Shown here piece by piece: positions 34,440-43,900 of a stretch of 64,000 bases of DNA (positions are counted from its first letter, which is position 1; every line of letters begins with the position of its first letter). The position numbers and the translations under genes were made by a program. A model generated the notes under the pieces. That model did not search any database. It was not told where the DNA came from and saw only the letters and a program-made list of their open reading frames with translations. Source of the stretch: Acetatifactor sp. (lineage in GTDB: Bacteria > Bacillota > Clostridia > Lachnospirales > Lachnospiraceae); the NCBI GenBank assembly GCA_024693365.1, contig JAILLF010000010.1:62001-126000 (forward strand), written 5' to 3'.

Positions 34440-35753
34440 ATGGCGAAATTGACTTTTCAGGGCGGCATTCATCCTTATGACGGCAAGGACCTGTCAAAGG
34501 ATAAGCCGATCGTGGAATTAAAAGCCGGTTCCGTGATGGTTTATCCGTTGAGCCAGCATATTGGCGCCCCGGCAAAGCCGTTGGTTCAAAAAGGAGATTA
34601 CGTATGGCGCGGGCAGAAGATTGCGGAGGCGGGATCCTTTGTTTCTGCCAACATTCATTCTTCCGTGTCTGGAACGGTGAAGGCCATTGAACCGAGACGC
34701 GTAGCTTCCGGGGACAATGTTCCGAGCATCGTGATCGAAAATGACGGAAAAGATCAAGAGGTCGAGTATTACGTACCTGACCTCGAGACACTCACGAAGG
34801 AAGAAATCCTATGGTGCGTAAAGGAAGCGGGGATCGTTGGCATGGGCGGCGCAGGCTTTCCGACGAGCGTAAAGCTTTCCCCTAAGGATCCTGACAAGAT
34901 CGAATACGTGATTGCAAACTGTGCGGAGTGTGAGCCTTATCTGACAAGTGATTACCGGAGAATGCTTGAGGAGCCGGAGAGACTCGTCAATGGTTTGAAG
35001 CTGATCTTATGTCTGTTTGACAAGGCACAGGGAATCATTGCGATTGAAGACAATAAGCCTGATTGCATAAAGTTGCTAAGGGATCTCACAAGAAATGAGA
35101 CCAGGATCAGCGTCCGGGCACTAAAAACAAAGTATCCGCAGGGTGGTGAGCGCTCGTTGATTTATGCAACGACAGGCAGGAAGATCAATTCCTCCATGCT
35201 TCCGGCGGACGTGGGCTGTATCGTCAATAACGTGGATACGATCGTTGCCGTTGAACGATCCATCCTTGAGGGCAAGCCCTTGATGGAAAGGATTGTGACC
35301 GTGACGGGAGATGCCGTAAAGGATCCCAGAAATTATAAGGTTCCGACGGGCATGAGTTATACGGAAGTGCTTGAGGCGGCGGGCGGTTTTGCAAAGACAC
35401 CGGCCAAGATTATTTGCGGCGGTCCCATGATGGGAAATGCCATATTTAGCACGGATATCCCCGTAACCAAAACTTCAACCGCGTTGCTTGCATTTACCGA
35501 GGATGAGGTGTCTGCAATGGAACCGGGGCCTTGCATCAATTGCGGACGTTGCCTAGAGGTCTGTCCCGGACGAGTGATGCCGAGCAAGCTGGCGGACGCG
35601 GCCGAAAGATTTGATGAAGAGACGTTTCTTGAATTAAACGGCATGGAATGCTGTGAGTGCGGTTGTTGCAGTTATATCTGTCCGGCAAAGAGGCCTCTTA
35701 CGCAGGAAATCAAATCCATGCGAAAGATTCAGCTTGCTAAGAGAAAAAAGTAG
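34440..35753 (+). CDS. rnfC: Rnf complex subunit C
   Basis: 437 aa from ATG 34440 (AAAGGAG upstream). The NADH- and FMN-binding subunit of the membrane Rnf complex, which moves electrons between ferredoxin and NAD+ while pumping Na+ or H+. The GMGGAGFPTSVKL segment (about 135-147) belongs to the NADH/FMN fold. Two 4Fe-4S motifs lie near the end: CINCGRCLEVCP and CCECGCCSYICP. First gene of an intact rnfCDGEAB operon; a weak -10 (TATAGT, 34381-34386) lies upstream. Confidence 0.97.
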   Translation: MAKLTFQGGIHPYDGKDLSKDKPIVELKAGSVMVYPLSQHIGAPAKPLVQKGDYVWRGQKIAEAGSFVSANIHSSVSGTVKAIEPRRVASGDNVPSIVIENDGKDQEVEYYVPDLETLTKEEILWCVKEAGIVGMGGAGFPTSVKLSPKDPDKIEYVIANCAECEPYLTSDYRRMLEEPERLVNGLKLILCLFDKAQGIIAIEDNKPDCIKLLRDLTRNETRISVRALKTKYPQGGERSLIYATTGRKINSSMLPADVGCIVNNVDTIVAVERSILEGKPLMERIVTVTGDAVKDPRNYKVPTGMSYTEVLEAAGGFAKTPAKIICGGPMMGNAIFSTDIPVTKTSTALLAFTEDEVSAMEPGPCINCGRCLEVCPGRVMPSKLADAAERFDEETFLELNGMECCECGCCSYICPAKRPLTQEIKSMRKIQLAKRKK

Positions 35754-35766
35754 GAGGTAAAGCGTC

Positions 35767-36720
35767 TTGAGTGCACAATTTCACGTATCATCCAATCCGC
35801 ACGTACGCGCTGCGTCATCGACTGGCAGCATCATGATGCTTGTGGTGATTGCATTGCTTCCTGCTGCAGGCTTTGGAATTTATAATTTTGGGACGAGGGC
35901 GGCGCTGGTGCTTCTTACGTCCGTTGTTTCAGCCGTTTTGACGGAATACTTGTTTGGGTTGTATAAGAAGAAACTGACCGTTACGGATCTTTCTGCTGTC
36001 GTTACGGGGCTTCTTCTTGGCATGAATCTTCCCGTAACCATTCCTCTTTGGATGGCGGCACTGGGAAGTGTATTTGCCATTCTTGTCGTAAAATGCCTGT
36101 TTGGCGGATTGGGGCAGAACTTTATGAATCCTGCCCTTGCGGCAAGATGTTTTCTTGTGATTTCCTTCCCAAGCCAGATGACGAATTTCATCAGCACGGG
36201 CGAAGGAGCGCTGGATGCCTACACGGGAGCAACGCCGCTTGCTCTGTTAAAGGCCGGCGAGAACGTAAACGTCATGGAAATGATTATCGGTAAGACTACC
36301 GGTACGATCGGTGAAACCTCCGTAATTGCGATTGTGATCGGAGCGTGCATCTTGCTGATGACCGGCGTGATTGACCTTCGCGTTCCCGGAAGTTATATCG
36401 TGTCTTTTGTAATCTTTACGGTATTATTTGGAGGCCACGGTTTTGAACAGGCGTACCTTTCCGCACAGCTTGCGGGCGGTGGTTTGATGCTTGGCGCGTT
36501 CTTTATGGCGACGGATTACGTGACTCGTCCCATCACGGTAAAGGGACAGTATTTATATGGTATTTTTCTTGGCATTATGACGGGCGTGTTTAGGTTCTTT
36601 GGACCCGGCGCCGAGGGCGTATCCTTTGCGATCATTTTGGGAAATCTTTTAGTTCCGTTGATTGAGAAGGTTACGGTACCCGTACCTTTTGGAGGAAAGG
36701 GGGGCCGGAAGAATGGATAA
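35767..36720 (+). CDS. rnfD: Rnf complex subunit D
   Basis: 317 aa, integral membrane subunit with about nine hydrophobic segments. It starts at TTG 35767, with AGGAGG 9 bases upstream. T156 in YTGATPL matches the threonine that carries covalent FMN in RnfD/NqrB. It overlaps rnfG by 8 bases. Together with A, E and G it forms the ion-translocating membrane part. Confidence 0.96.
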   Translation: MSAQFHVSSNPHVRAASSTGSIMMLVVIALLPAAGFGIYNFGTRAALVLLTSVVSAVLTEYLFGLYKKKLTVTDLSAVVTGLLLGMNLPVTIPLWMAALGSVFAILVVKCLFGGLGQNFMNPALAARCFLVISFPSQMTNFISTGEGALDAYTGATPLALLKAGENVNVMEMIIGKTTGTIGETSVIAIVIGACILLMTGVIDLRVPGSYIVSFVIFTVLFGGHGFEQAYLSAQLAGGGLMLGAFFMATDYVTRPITVKGQYLYGIFLGIMTGVFRFFGPGAEGVSFAIILGNLLVPLIEKVTVPVPFGGKGGRKNG

Positions 36721-37327
36721 GAGAAAAGTTATGCTTCAGGAGGCATTGATCCTGACCGTGATTACTTTATTTTCAGGACTCCTTTTGGGATTTGTGCATG
36801 AACTGACCAAGGATCCCATTCAAAAACAAGAACAGCTTGCCATTCAGAATGCCTGTCAGGAGGTTTTTTCCAACCAGCAGGACGTTACTTTTATCGAGCA
36901 ACAGTCGGAGCCTACTCTGTACTTGAAGGAGGATCTGGAAAAGCAGGGCGTATCCATTGGAAAGGTATGGGAAGCCATGGATGCAGACGGCGTACCTGCC
37001 GGCTACGTCATTGAAACGGCTTCTTCGGAAGGGTATGGCGGTAACATCACACTTTACGTAGGCGTGACCATGGACGGTGTCTTGAATGACGTTTCCATCT
37101 TAAACATTTCTGAAACGCCGGGACTTGGCATGCGTGCAAGCGAAGTTCTGGTACCGCAGCTTCGCAATAAAGCGGTTGACCTGATCGAGTATACCAAGAC
37201 GGGAGCGGATGAGGAAGACGAGATCGATGCCATCAGCGGCGCCACCATCACGACAAAGGCCGTTACCAATGCCGTAAACGGCGCTCTTCGCATGGCAAAA
37301 GAACTGAGGGGAGGTGACGAGGAATGA
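36713..37327 (+). CDS. rnfG: Rnf complex subunit G
   Basis: 204 aa from ATG 36713, preceded by a purine-rich GGAGGAAAGGGGGG. One N-terminal TM (about 7-27) is followed by an extracytoplasmic FMN domain; T178 in ISGATITTKA is the expected covalent flavin site, and ETPGLGMRA is conserved. Its stop overlaps the start of rnfE (ATGA). Confidence 0.96.
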   Translation: MDKRKVMLQEALILTVITLFSGLLLGFVHELTKDPIQKQEQLAIQNACQEVFSNQQDVTFIEQQSEPTLYLKEDLEKQGVSIGKVWEAMDADGVPAGYVIETASSEGYGGNITLYVGVTMDGVLNDVSILNISETPGLGMRASEVLVPQLRNKAVDLIEYTKTGADEEDEIDAISGATITTKAVTNAVNGALRMAKELRGGDEE

Positions 37328-38601
37328 GCACCAAAAAGAAAGCAGACTCCCCCATTGAAAGATTAGGAAATGGTCTCTTTAAGGAGAATCCCACGTTTGT
37401 GCTGATGCTCGGCATGTGCCCGACGCTTGCCGTAACGACCTCGGCGTTAAATGGTCTGGGCATGGGACTGGCGACTACGGCCGTGTTGATGATGAGTAAT
37501 CTGATCATTTCCCTGCTTCGCAAGGTGATCCCCAATCGCGTGAGAATTCCTGCGTTTATTGTGATCATTGCGACTTTCGTTACTGTCGTGCAATTCCTGA
37601 TGGAGGCATATTTGCCTGACGTGAATGCGGCGCTGGGAATCTACATACCGCTGATCGTCGTAAACTGTATTATTTTGGGAAGAGCCGAGGCATATGCATA
37701 TTCAAATCCTCCCATTGCTTCGTTTTTTGACGGACTGGGAATGGGACTTGGTTTCTCGCTGGCGCTTACCTGCATCGGAGCCGTTCGCGAACTCCTTGGT
37801 GCCGGAAAGATATTTGACAACGTGGTGATGCCTTCTTCGTTTGTGCCAATCAATATCTTTGTACTTGCGCCCGGCGCGTTCTTTGTTCTTGCGGCACTGA
37901 CTGCGCTGCAGAATTACGTCCGCATCCGAATGAAAAAAGCCGGAAAGAAAACGCATGAAGGCATGGGGTGCAATGAGGATTGCATGAATTGTGCGGATCA
38001 AAGCTGCTCCAAGCGCTTCTATGATGACAAAGCAGAGCCTAAGGAAAAGAATGCAAAGAAGGAAGAGGCCAAGGAAGTAAAGAAAGAAGAACCTAAGGCT
38101 AAGGACGTAAAAGAGCCTAAGACTAAAGAGATAAAGAAAGAAGAGTCTAAGGTCAAGGACGTAAGAAAAGAAGAACCTAAGGTCAATGACGCAAGAAAAG
38201 AAGAACCTAAGGCTGAGGAAGAAAAAACGGCAGAGCCTAAGGCTGAGGAGGTAAAGCCGATAGAGCCTAAGGTTGAAGAAGTAAAGCCCGTAGAACCTAA
38301 GGCTGAGGAAGAGAAAACGGTAGAGTCGAAGACTGAAGAAGGAAAGCCAGATGAGCCTAAGACAGAGGACGTAAAAACAGAAGAGGATAAGTCTGAAGAA
38401 GGAAAGAAGGAAGAGCCTAAGCCGGAGCAAACAAAGAGACAGGAGCTTACGTTCGAAGAGATAAAGAGAGAGGCTTTGAGCGGCGAAATGAAAGAGGAAA
38501 AGCAACCCGTTCAAGAGAAGACAATCCGTCAGATCAAGGAAGAGGCTTTGAGAAAACGCTTGCAGGAAAAAGAAAGGAAGGGGGAGAAGAAAGATGAATA
38601 A
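37324..38601 (+). CDS. rnfE: Rnf complex subunit E with long Lys/Glu/Pro tail
   Basis: 425 aa, about twice the usual RnfE length. Residues 1-209 are a normal six-TM RnfE (NPTFVLMLGMCPTLAVT, YIPLIVVNCIILGRAEAYA). Then comes a cysteine cluster C-x3-C-x2-C-x4-C (about 215-227), followed by a tail of about 185 residues built from roughly 10-residue repeats of the form EPKxEExKxx, and a final helix (LTFEEIKREAL, IRQIKEEALRKR). The tail should be cytoplasmic, very charged and disordered. The frame is intact and overlaps rnfA by 8 bases, so this is not a frameshift. What the tail does is unknown. Confidence 0.95.
   Translation: MSTKKKADSPIERLGNGLFKENPTFVLMLGMCPTLAVTTSALNGLGMGLATTAVLMMSNLIISLLRKVIPNRVRIPAFIVIIATFVTVVQFLMEAYLPDVNAALGIYIPLIVVNCIILGRAEAYAYSNPPIASFFDGLGMGLGFSLALTCIGAVRELLGAGKIFDNVVMPSSFVPINIFVLAPGAFFVLAALTALQNYVRIRMKKAGKKTHEGMGCNEDCMNCADQSCSKRFYDDKAEPKEKNAKKEEAKEVKKEEPKAKDVKEPKTKEIKKEESKVKDVRKEEPKVNDARKEEPKAEEEKTAEPKAEEVKPIEPKVEEVKPVEPKAEEEKTVESKTEEGKPDEPKTEDVKTEEDKSEEGKKEEPKPEQTKRQELTFEEIKREALSGEMKEEKQPVQEKTIRQIKEEALRKRLQEKERKGEKKDE
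38030..38440 (+). repeat. Coding repeats in the rnfE tail
   Basis: Imperfect 27-33-base direct repeats with a GAGCCTAAG core (Glu-Pro-Lys) occur about twelve times. They encode the charged tail of RnfE. Such repeats can expand or contract by slippage, so length may vary between strains. Confidence 0.85.
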
Positions 38602-39178
38602 CGTGAAAGATCTTTTAATCCTGATGATAAGCTCCTCCTTGGTGAGCAACGTTGTCCTAAGTCAGTTTTTGGGTCTGTGTCCGTTCCTTGGCGTGTCAAA
38701 GAAGGTAAAGACAGCCTCTAGCATGGGTGTTGCGGTTATTTTTGTTATTACGCTTGCCAGCGCCGTGGCCGGCGCGATCTACAAGTTTTTGCTTGTTCCG
38801 TTAAAGATCGAATACCTTCAGACTATTGTATTTATTCTGGTCATTGCGGCGTTGGTTCAGTTTGTTGAAATGTTCTTAAAAAAGAATTCGCCAGGTCTTT
38901 ATCAGGCGCTTGGCGTATACCTTCCGCTGATCACTACAAACTGTGCGGTTCTTGGAGTAGCGCTTACAAACGTGCAGAAGGAATTTGGAATTTTGAAGGG
39001 GATAGTGAATGGATTTGCGACGGCACTTGGATTTACGATTGCCATTATTATCCTTGCCGGAATCCGTGAAAAGACGGCGTACAACGACGTGCCGGAAAGC
39101 TTTAAGGGAATGCCCATGGTACTGCTTACCGCCGGATTGATGGCAATTGCCTTCTGTGGTTTTTCGGGGTTACTGTAA
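38594..39178 (+). CDS. rnfA: Rnf complex subunit A
   Basis: 194 aa, six-TM membrane subunit homologous to NqrE and RnfE. VVLSQFLGLCPFLGVS near the N-terminus and YLPLITTNCAVLGVAL are the family signatures; their cysteines lie at the membrane 2Fe-2S site described for NqrD/E and Rnf. It begins inside the end of rnfE. Confidence 0.97.
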   Translation: MNNVKDLLILMISSSLVSNVVLSQFLGLCPFLGVSKKVKTASSMGVAVIFVITLASAVAGAIYKFLLVPLKIEYLQTIVFILVIAALVQFVEMFLKKNSPGLYQALGVYLPLITTNCAVLGVALTNVQKEFGILKGIVNGFATALGFTIAIIILAGIREKTAYNDVPESFKGMPMVLLTAGLMAIAFCGFSGLL

Positions 39179-39229
39179 GGCGGTAAAAATGGTTAAATAA
39201 AATCCGGATGAGATCCTGGAGGAATGGAT

Positions 39230-40033
39230 ATGAACGTTACCAGTATTTTGATTGCCGCCGTGATTGTGGCCGCGGTTGGTGTCTTTATAGGATTGTTTTT
39301 AGGTTTTGCCGGCATACGCTTTCACGTTGAAGTGGATGAAAAGGAAGAGGCCGTGAGGGCTGCGCTGCCGGGCAATAACTGTGGAGGCTGCGGATTTGCC
39401 GGATGTGACGGCCTGGCTGCCGCCATTGCAAAGGGAGAGGCACCCGTGAATGCCTGTCCCGTTGGCGGCGAACCAGTTGCAAAGGAAATCGGAAAGATCA
39501 TGGGAGTATCTGCAGATGCAGGAAAGCGAATGGTTGCTTTTGTGCATTGCCAGGGAGACTGTGATAAGGCGAAAACACAGTATGAGTATACGGGTGCGCA
39601 GGATTGCCGAATGATGAGCTTTGTGCCTGCGGGTGGACCAAAGGCGTGCGCCCAGGGGTGTCTTGGATATGGCACTTGCGTAAAGGAATGTCCCTTTGAT
39701 GCCATTCACGTACAAAATGGAATTGCTGTTGTGGACAGGGAGGCATGTAAGGCATGCGGAAAATGCGTTGCCATATGTCCGAAGCATCTGATCTCTCTGA
39801 TTCCTTATGACGGAAAGGTTGCCGTGGCATGTAAGAATAAGGATCGCGGTCCCGTAGTCATGAAGGCGTGTGACGCTGGATGCATTGGGTGCGGCATCTG
39901 CGTAAAAAATTGTTCCGTGGGAGCCATAAAGGTGGAAAATTTCTGCGCTGAGATCGATCAGGAGAAATGCGTGGGATGTGGCACTTGCGTCGAGAAATGT
40001 CCGAAAAAAGCGATTGTACAAATTAAAAAATAA
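39230..40033 (+). CDS. rnfB: Rnf complex subunit B, ferredoxin-type
   Basis: 267 aa. An N-terminal TM (about 6-28) is followed by the 4Fe-4S motif NNCGGCGFAGCDG with a later C, then four ferredoxin-like clusters: CLGYGTCVKECPF, CKACGKCVAICPK, CIGCGICVKNC and CVGCGTCVEKCPK. It receives electrons from soluble ferredoxin. ATG 39230 is preferred to ATG 39224 because GGAGG (39218-39222) is 7 bases away from the former and only one from the latter. Last gene of the operon. Confidence 0.97.
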   Translation: MNVTSILIAAVIVAAVGVFIGLFLGFAGIRFHVEVDEKEEAVRAALPGNNCGGCGFAGCDGLAAAIAKGEAPVNACPVGGEPVAKEIGKIMGVSADAGKRMVAFVHCQGDCDKAKTQYEYTGAQDCRMMSFVPAGGPKACAQGCLGYGTCVKECPFDAIHVQNGIAVVDREACKACGKCVAICPKHLISLIPYDGKVAVACKNKDRGPVVMKACDAGCIGCGICVKNCSVGAIKVENFCAEIDQEKCVGCGTCVEKCPKKAIVQIKK

Positions 40034-40046
40034 AAAAGCTGTCATA

Positions 40047-40120
40047 AAAACAGACCTGTCCGCATAAGGTATCTTAGAGCTTGTACTTAAAGCTGCCGAA
40101 GGAAGGAGGGTCTGTTTTTT
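40047..40120 (+). terminator. Hairpin and T-run after rnfB, overlapping the next RBS
   Basis: AAAACAGACC (40047-40056) pairs with GGTCTGTTTT (40109-40118) across a 52-base loop. The right arm contains part of the GGAGGG RBS and the T-run contains the TTG start of the next gene, so pairing would also block its translation. Confidence 0.6.
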
Positions 40121-40783
40121 GTATCCTAAAACAATGAAAGCATTGGTGATGGTTTACTTCTTTACGCTTTTGGCATTTCTTTTTCTGAATATTTTGGGTA
40201 AAGGATCAAAGAAAATGGAAGAAAAAACGGTTGCAAACCCGCCAAAAGAAATAAGAATCAATGAGACTGCCACGCCATGCAATTATGAAAATAAAATCTA
40301 CGCCCAAGCAGATAAAATACATTATCAAGGTATCAATGAAATTAACTTAGAACCCGTGAATGAGACGTTAAACAATAATGACTTAACGCTTGCATCTGTA
40401 TATTCTGAGGCGGAAGTGTCCATATTGGAAAGGATTGTAGAGGCTGAGGCCGGAGGGGAAGATGAAGACGGAAAGCTTCTGGTAGCAAACGTTGTTTTAA
40501 ACAGAGTACGGGATGAAGCCTTTCCTGATACGATCTCCGAAGTGGTATTTCAGAGAACGGGAGGCGTGACGCAGTTTTCACCAGTGGCAAAGGAAGGTAT
40601 GAGGCCGTGACAATTAGCCAAGAATCAAAAGAAGCCGTAGAGAGGGCACTTTTGGGCGAAGACATTTCTGACGGTGCACTTTATTTTGTGGCGAGAAAAT
40701 ATGCCGATCAATCGAACGTACGATGGTTTGATGAAAATCTAACAATGCTGTTTCAACACGGAGGGCATGAATTTTTTAAGTAA
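40119..40783 (+). pseudogene. Cell-wall hydrolase (SleB/Hydrolase_2 type), frameshifted
   Basis: Begins at TTG 40119 with GGAGGG 8 bases upstream: a TM anchor (about 7-26), a linker, then ERIVEAEAGGEDEDGKLLVA and VVLNRV typical of SleB-like spore or wall amidases/transglycosylases. The frame stops at 40608-40610 after QFSPVA. The missing C-terminal third (GRYEAVTIS, GALYFVARKYA, HGGHEFFK) is present in another frame from about 40592 to the stop at 40781-40783. A single-base loss near 40585-40596, in an A/G-rich run, explains it. Either a real recent pseudogene or a sequencing error; a strong terminator follows. Confidence 0.85.
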
Positions 40784-40800
40784 CCAATGAGTATCAACGC

Positions 40801-40834
40801 AAAAACGGGAGCCTTTTAGGGGCTCCCGTTTTTA
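40801..40834 (+). terminator. Terminator before helD
   Basis: AAAACGGGAGCC and GGCTCCCGTTTT form a 12-bp stem with an eight-base loop, then T. The rest of the gap to 40961 is AT-rich, with a TATAAT at 40903-40908 that may serve helD but lacks a clear -35. Confidence 0.9.
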
Positions 40835-40961
40835 GGCACGACTACAGTACATACCTTAACATAATACCAAGAAAAAGTCTAGTATTTTTTTTATTTTTTT
40901 ACTATAATCATCTTTGCCGGCAAAAAGAAACCATGAAACCTAAGTGACGCAGGAGGTACGA

Positions 40962-43900
40962 ATGAGTCAAATACCAGGCATTTCAAGGAAAGAGGAAGAA
41001 CGTAAGCTCGAGGAAATCATTGGGATTGCACAGTCCAAGCTTGACGGCGTGAAGGAGGACGTGAAGAGCTTGGAGAATGAACTGCGTGCAATGCAGCAGG
41101 AGTTCGATGAGAGTGACAAGGAACAGCAAGCATTATGGCATAACACGGATGCAAGATTTAAAGGCGCAAACAGAGAACTGCGAAGGGCGGCGCAGGCAAG
41201 AAAGAAGCCCTACTTCGGCAGGATCGATTTTGTTGATGACGCGTTAAAGAAAGAAGAATCCTACTACATTGGAAGATCCGTGATCGCAAAGGATCCGGCG
41301 CATCCGGAGGTAATCGACTGGCGAGCGCCGATTGCAAGCGTGTATTATGATGCTTCCGTTGGCAAGGCGAGTTATTCGGTCAAAGGGGAAGGGAAATTCA
41401 CGATCGACTTAAAAAGAAAGCGTACCTATGAGATCGAGAATGACAAGCTGAAGGACTTCTATGACAGCGACGTGGTTGCAAATGACGAGTTGCTGACCAA
41501 GTACCTTGCAAAGAATAAGCGGGCAGTGCTAGGCGAAATCATAGCGACAATCCAGCAGGAACAAAATGAAGTCATCCGAAAAAAACCTCAACACAACGTG
41601 ATCATCCAGGGTGCGGCGGGCTCCGGTAAGACAACGGTTGCCATGCACAGGATTTCCTATATTCTCTATAATTACGATTCGGAATTTAAGCCTGAGGATT
41701 TTTACGTCATAGGCAGTAATCAGGTGCTCCTGAATTATATTACGGGCGTGCTCCCCGAATTAAACGTTTACGGCGTCTCACAGATGACGATGGAGCAACT
41801 GTTTGTAAGACTCCTGTATGAGGACTGGGATCCGAAAAAGCATTCCGTAAAGCCCGTTGTCAGGGGAGTGACGGAACCGGTCAAAGGGACAAGAAAATGG
41901 TTCCAAAGCCTTGAAAAGTTTGCCAGGGAATATGAGTGGACGCTCTTTCCAAGAGAGGACGTGTATCTTGAGAAGAATCACGTGCGGATCATGAGCGGTG
42001 AGATGATTGAAAGCCTTTTGACGCAGTTCGACAAACTTTCCAGGGCGGATAAGGTTTCCCTCCTGACGGAGAGGCTCCTTGGAAAACTTGAAAATGAAAT
42101 CTGCGGAAAATACTATTCCTATTCCGAGGACGAGAAAAAAAGACTCAGAAGAACCTACGGATTATATTTTGGAAGAAGAGAGTGGAAAGGATCCATTTTC
42201 GAATTATATGATTCCTTCCTTGATCAGCAGGCACAAGGCGGCATTACGGTAAAGCATCCGGAAGACAGCTTTGACGTATATGATCTTGCGGCACTTGCCT
42301 ATCTGTATAAGCGCCTGAAGGAGACGGAGATCATTCGCGAAGCGGGGCACGTGGTGATCGATGAAGCGCAGGATTTTGGAATGATGGCCTATTGTGCATT
42401 AAAATACTGCTTGAGTACCTGTACCTATACGATCATGGGAGACGTATCGCAGAACATCTTTCTGGACTATGGCTTAAATGACTGGCAGGAGCTTCGGGAG
42501 CTCATGCTTCCGGACGAATTTGACTATTTTGGATTGCTTCGGAAGAGTTATCGTAATACCGTGGAAATCTCAGAATATGCGACGAATGTGCTTCATCATG
42601 GAAGTTTTCAAGTATATCCGGTTCAGCCCATTATCCGGCATGGCGAAGAGGTCATGACGGAAGGCGCCGCGGATGAGGAGAAACTGATCCAAAAGACGGA
42701 ACTTCAGATCAGGGAATGGCAGAAAAAAGGATATGAAACCATTGCGGTCGTTTGTCCTGACGGGGAGACTGCTGACCGAGTAAACGAAAAGCTTTCGATG
42801 AAAATGGAACTTTTGCCAAACAGCGGTGATCACGTGGAATTTGGCAATGGCGTGCTGGTACTTCCGCTGGAATACGTAAAAGGCCTGGAATTTGACGCGG
42901 TGCTGATCTATGACTGCTCCGAGAAGAATTATCCGGAGGGAGATGCCTTTGTAAAACGTCTTTACGTGGCAGTCACAAGAGCACTTCACGAACTGACGGT
43001 GCTATATCAGGGGAAGCTGACGCAGCTGATCGCCAGACCCGTAACGGAGGAAGAAAAGAAAAAGGCGATCGTCGAAAGTGATAAGCCCAAAAGAAAACCG
43101 CTCCCTCCCAAGGAGGAGAAGACACATGCAGAGAAGGCGAAGGAGCGCGCCGAGTGGGGGGAAGTCCTGATTCAGGAAAGAAATTACGTTGGTCCCAGGA
43201 GAATTGAAATCAGTGACGCACAGAAGATAACGAAGCAATCCCAAAACACGGGCCACAAGCTGACTTATCTTGATGAGGAAGGAAAACTGCCATCCTACTA
43301 TGAGGAAAAAATGGCGCAGGGGGCAAGCGCGCAAAAGAAACAGGAAACCTTCGTAAATCCAAGGCTTGACCGGGAATTTGGATCCATGCCGGAGCAAAAG
43401 GATTTAAGACCACTGGGACATTCCAGAATTGATTGCAGCGTGAAAATGGTTTTGAAAGAAAAAACTGCCGTTCAGTTTATCAGCTCCTACGGAGTTTTAA
43501 GACTGGAAGCCGTACCGAAGGATGCGGTCAGGGTTTGCTTTCAAAAAGGTCAGGGGAAGACTTTCCCCAAGGCTGAAAAAGAGTTTATGGGTCAGGGAAA
43601 GGGAATGGTCCGGGAAGCCAGAGATTACGTGGAACTGGTTACGCCTAAGGTGACGGCGAGGGTCATGAAAAAGACCGGAGAGGTATCCTTCCTTGACGCA
43701 AAGGGAAAGGCACTTTTAACGGAAAGGGTTAGGGAGCCAAGGCAGGCGGAGACGGCGCTCAGCTATGTTTACTTTGAGTTTACCAAAAAAGAAGAACTGT
43801 ACGCAAAGCCCTTGGATGGACAGTTCCCTCTGAAGATCGGCCAGTCAGCAAAAACGTTTTCCTTTGGTTCCGGAATCAGTGAGATGCCGGGAATCCATTC

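Noticed and set aside
37702..38649. Long minus-strand reading frame rich in Leu and Phe opposite rnfE
   Set aside because: It is the antisense shadow of the Lys/Glu/Pro repeats in rnfE and has no plausible domain.
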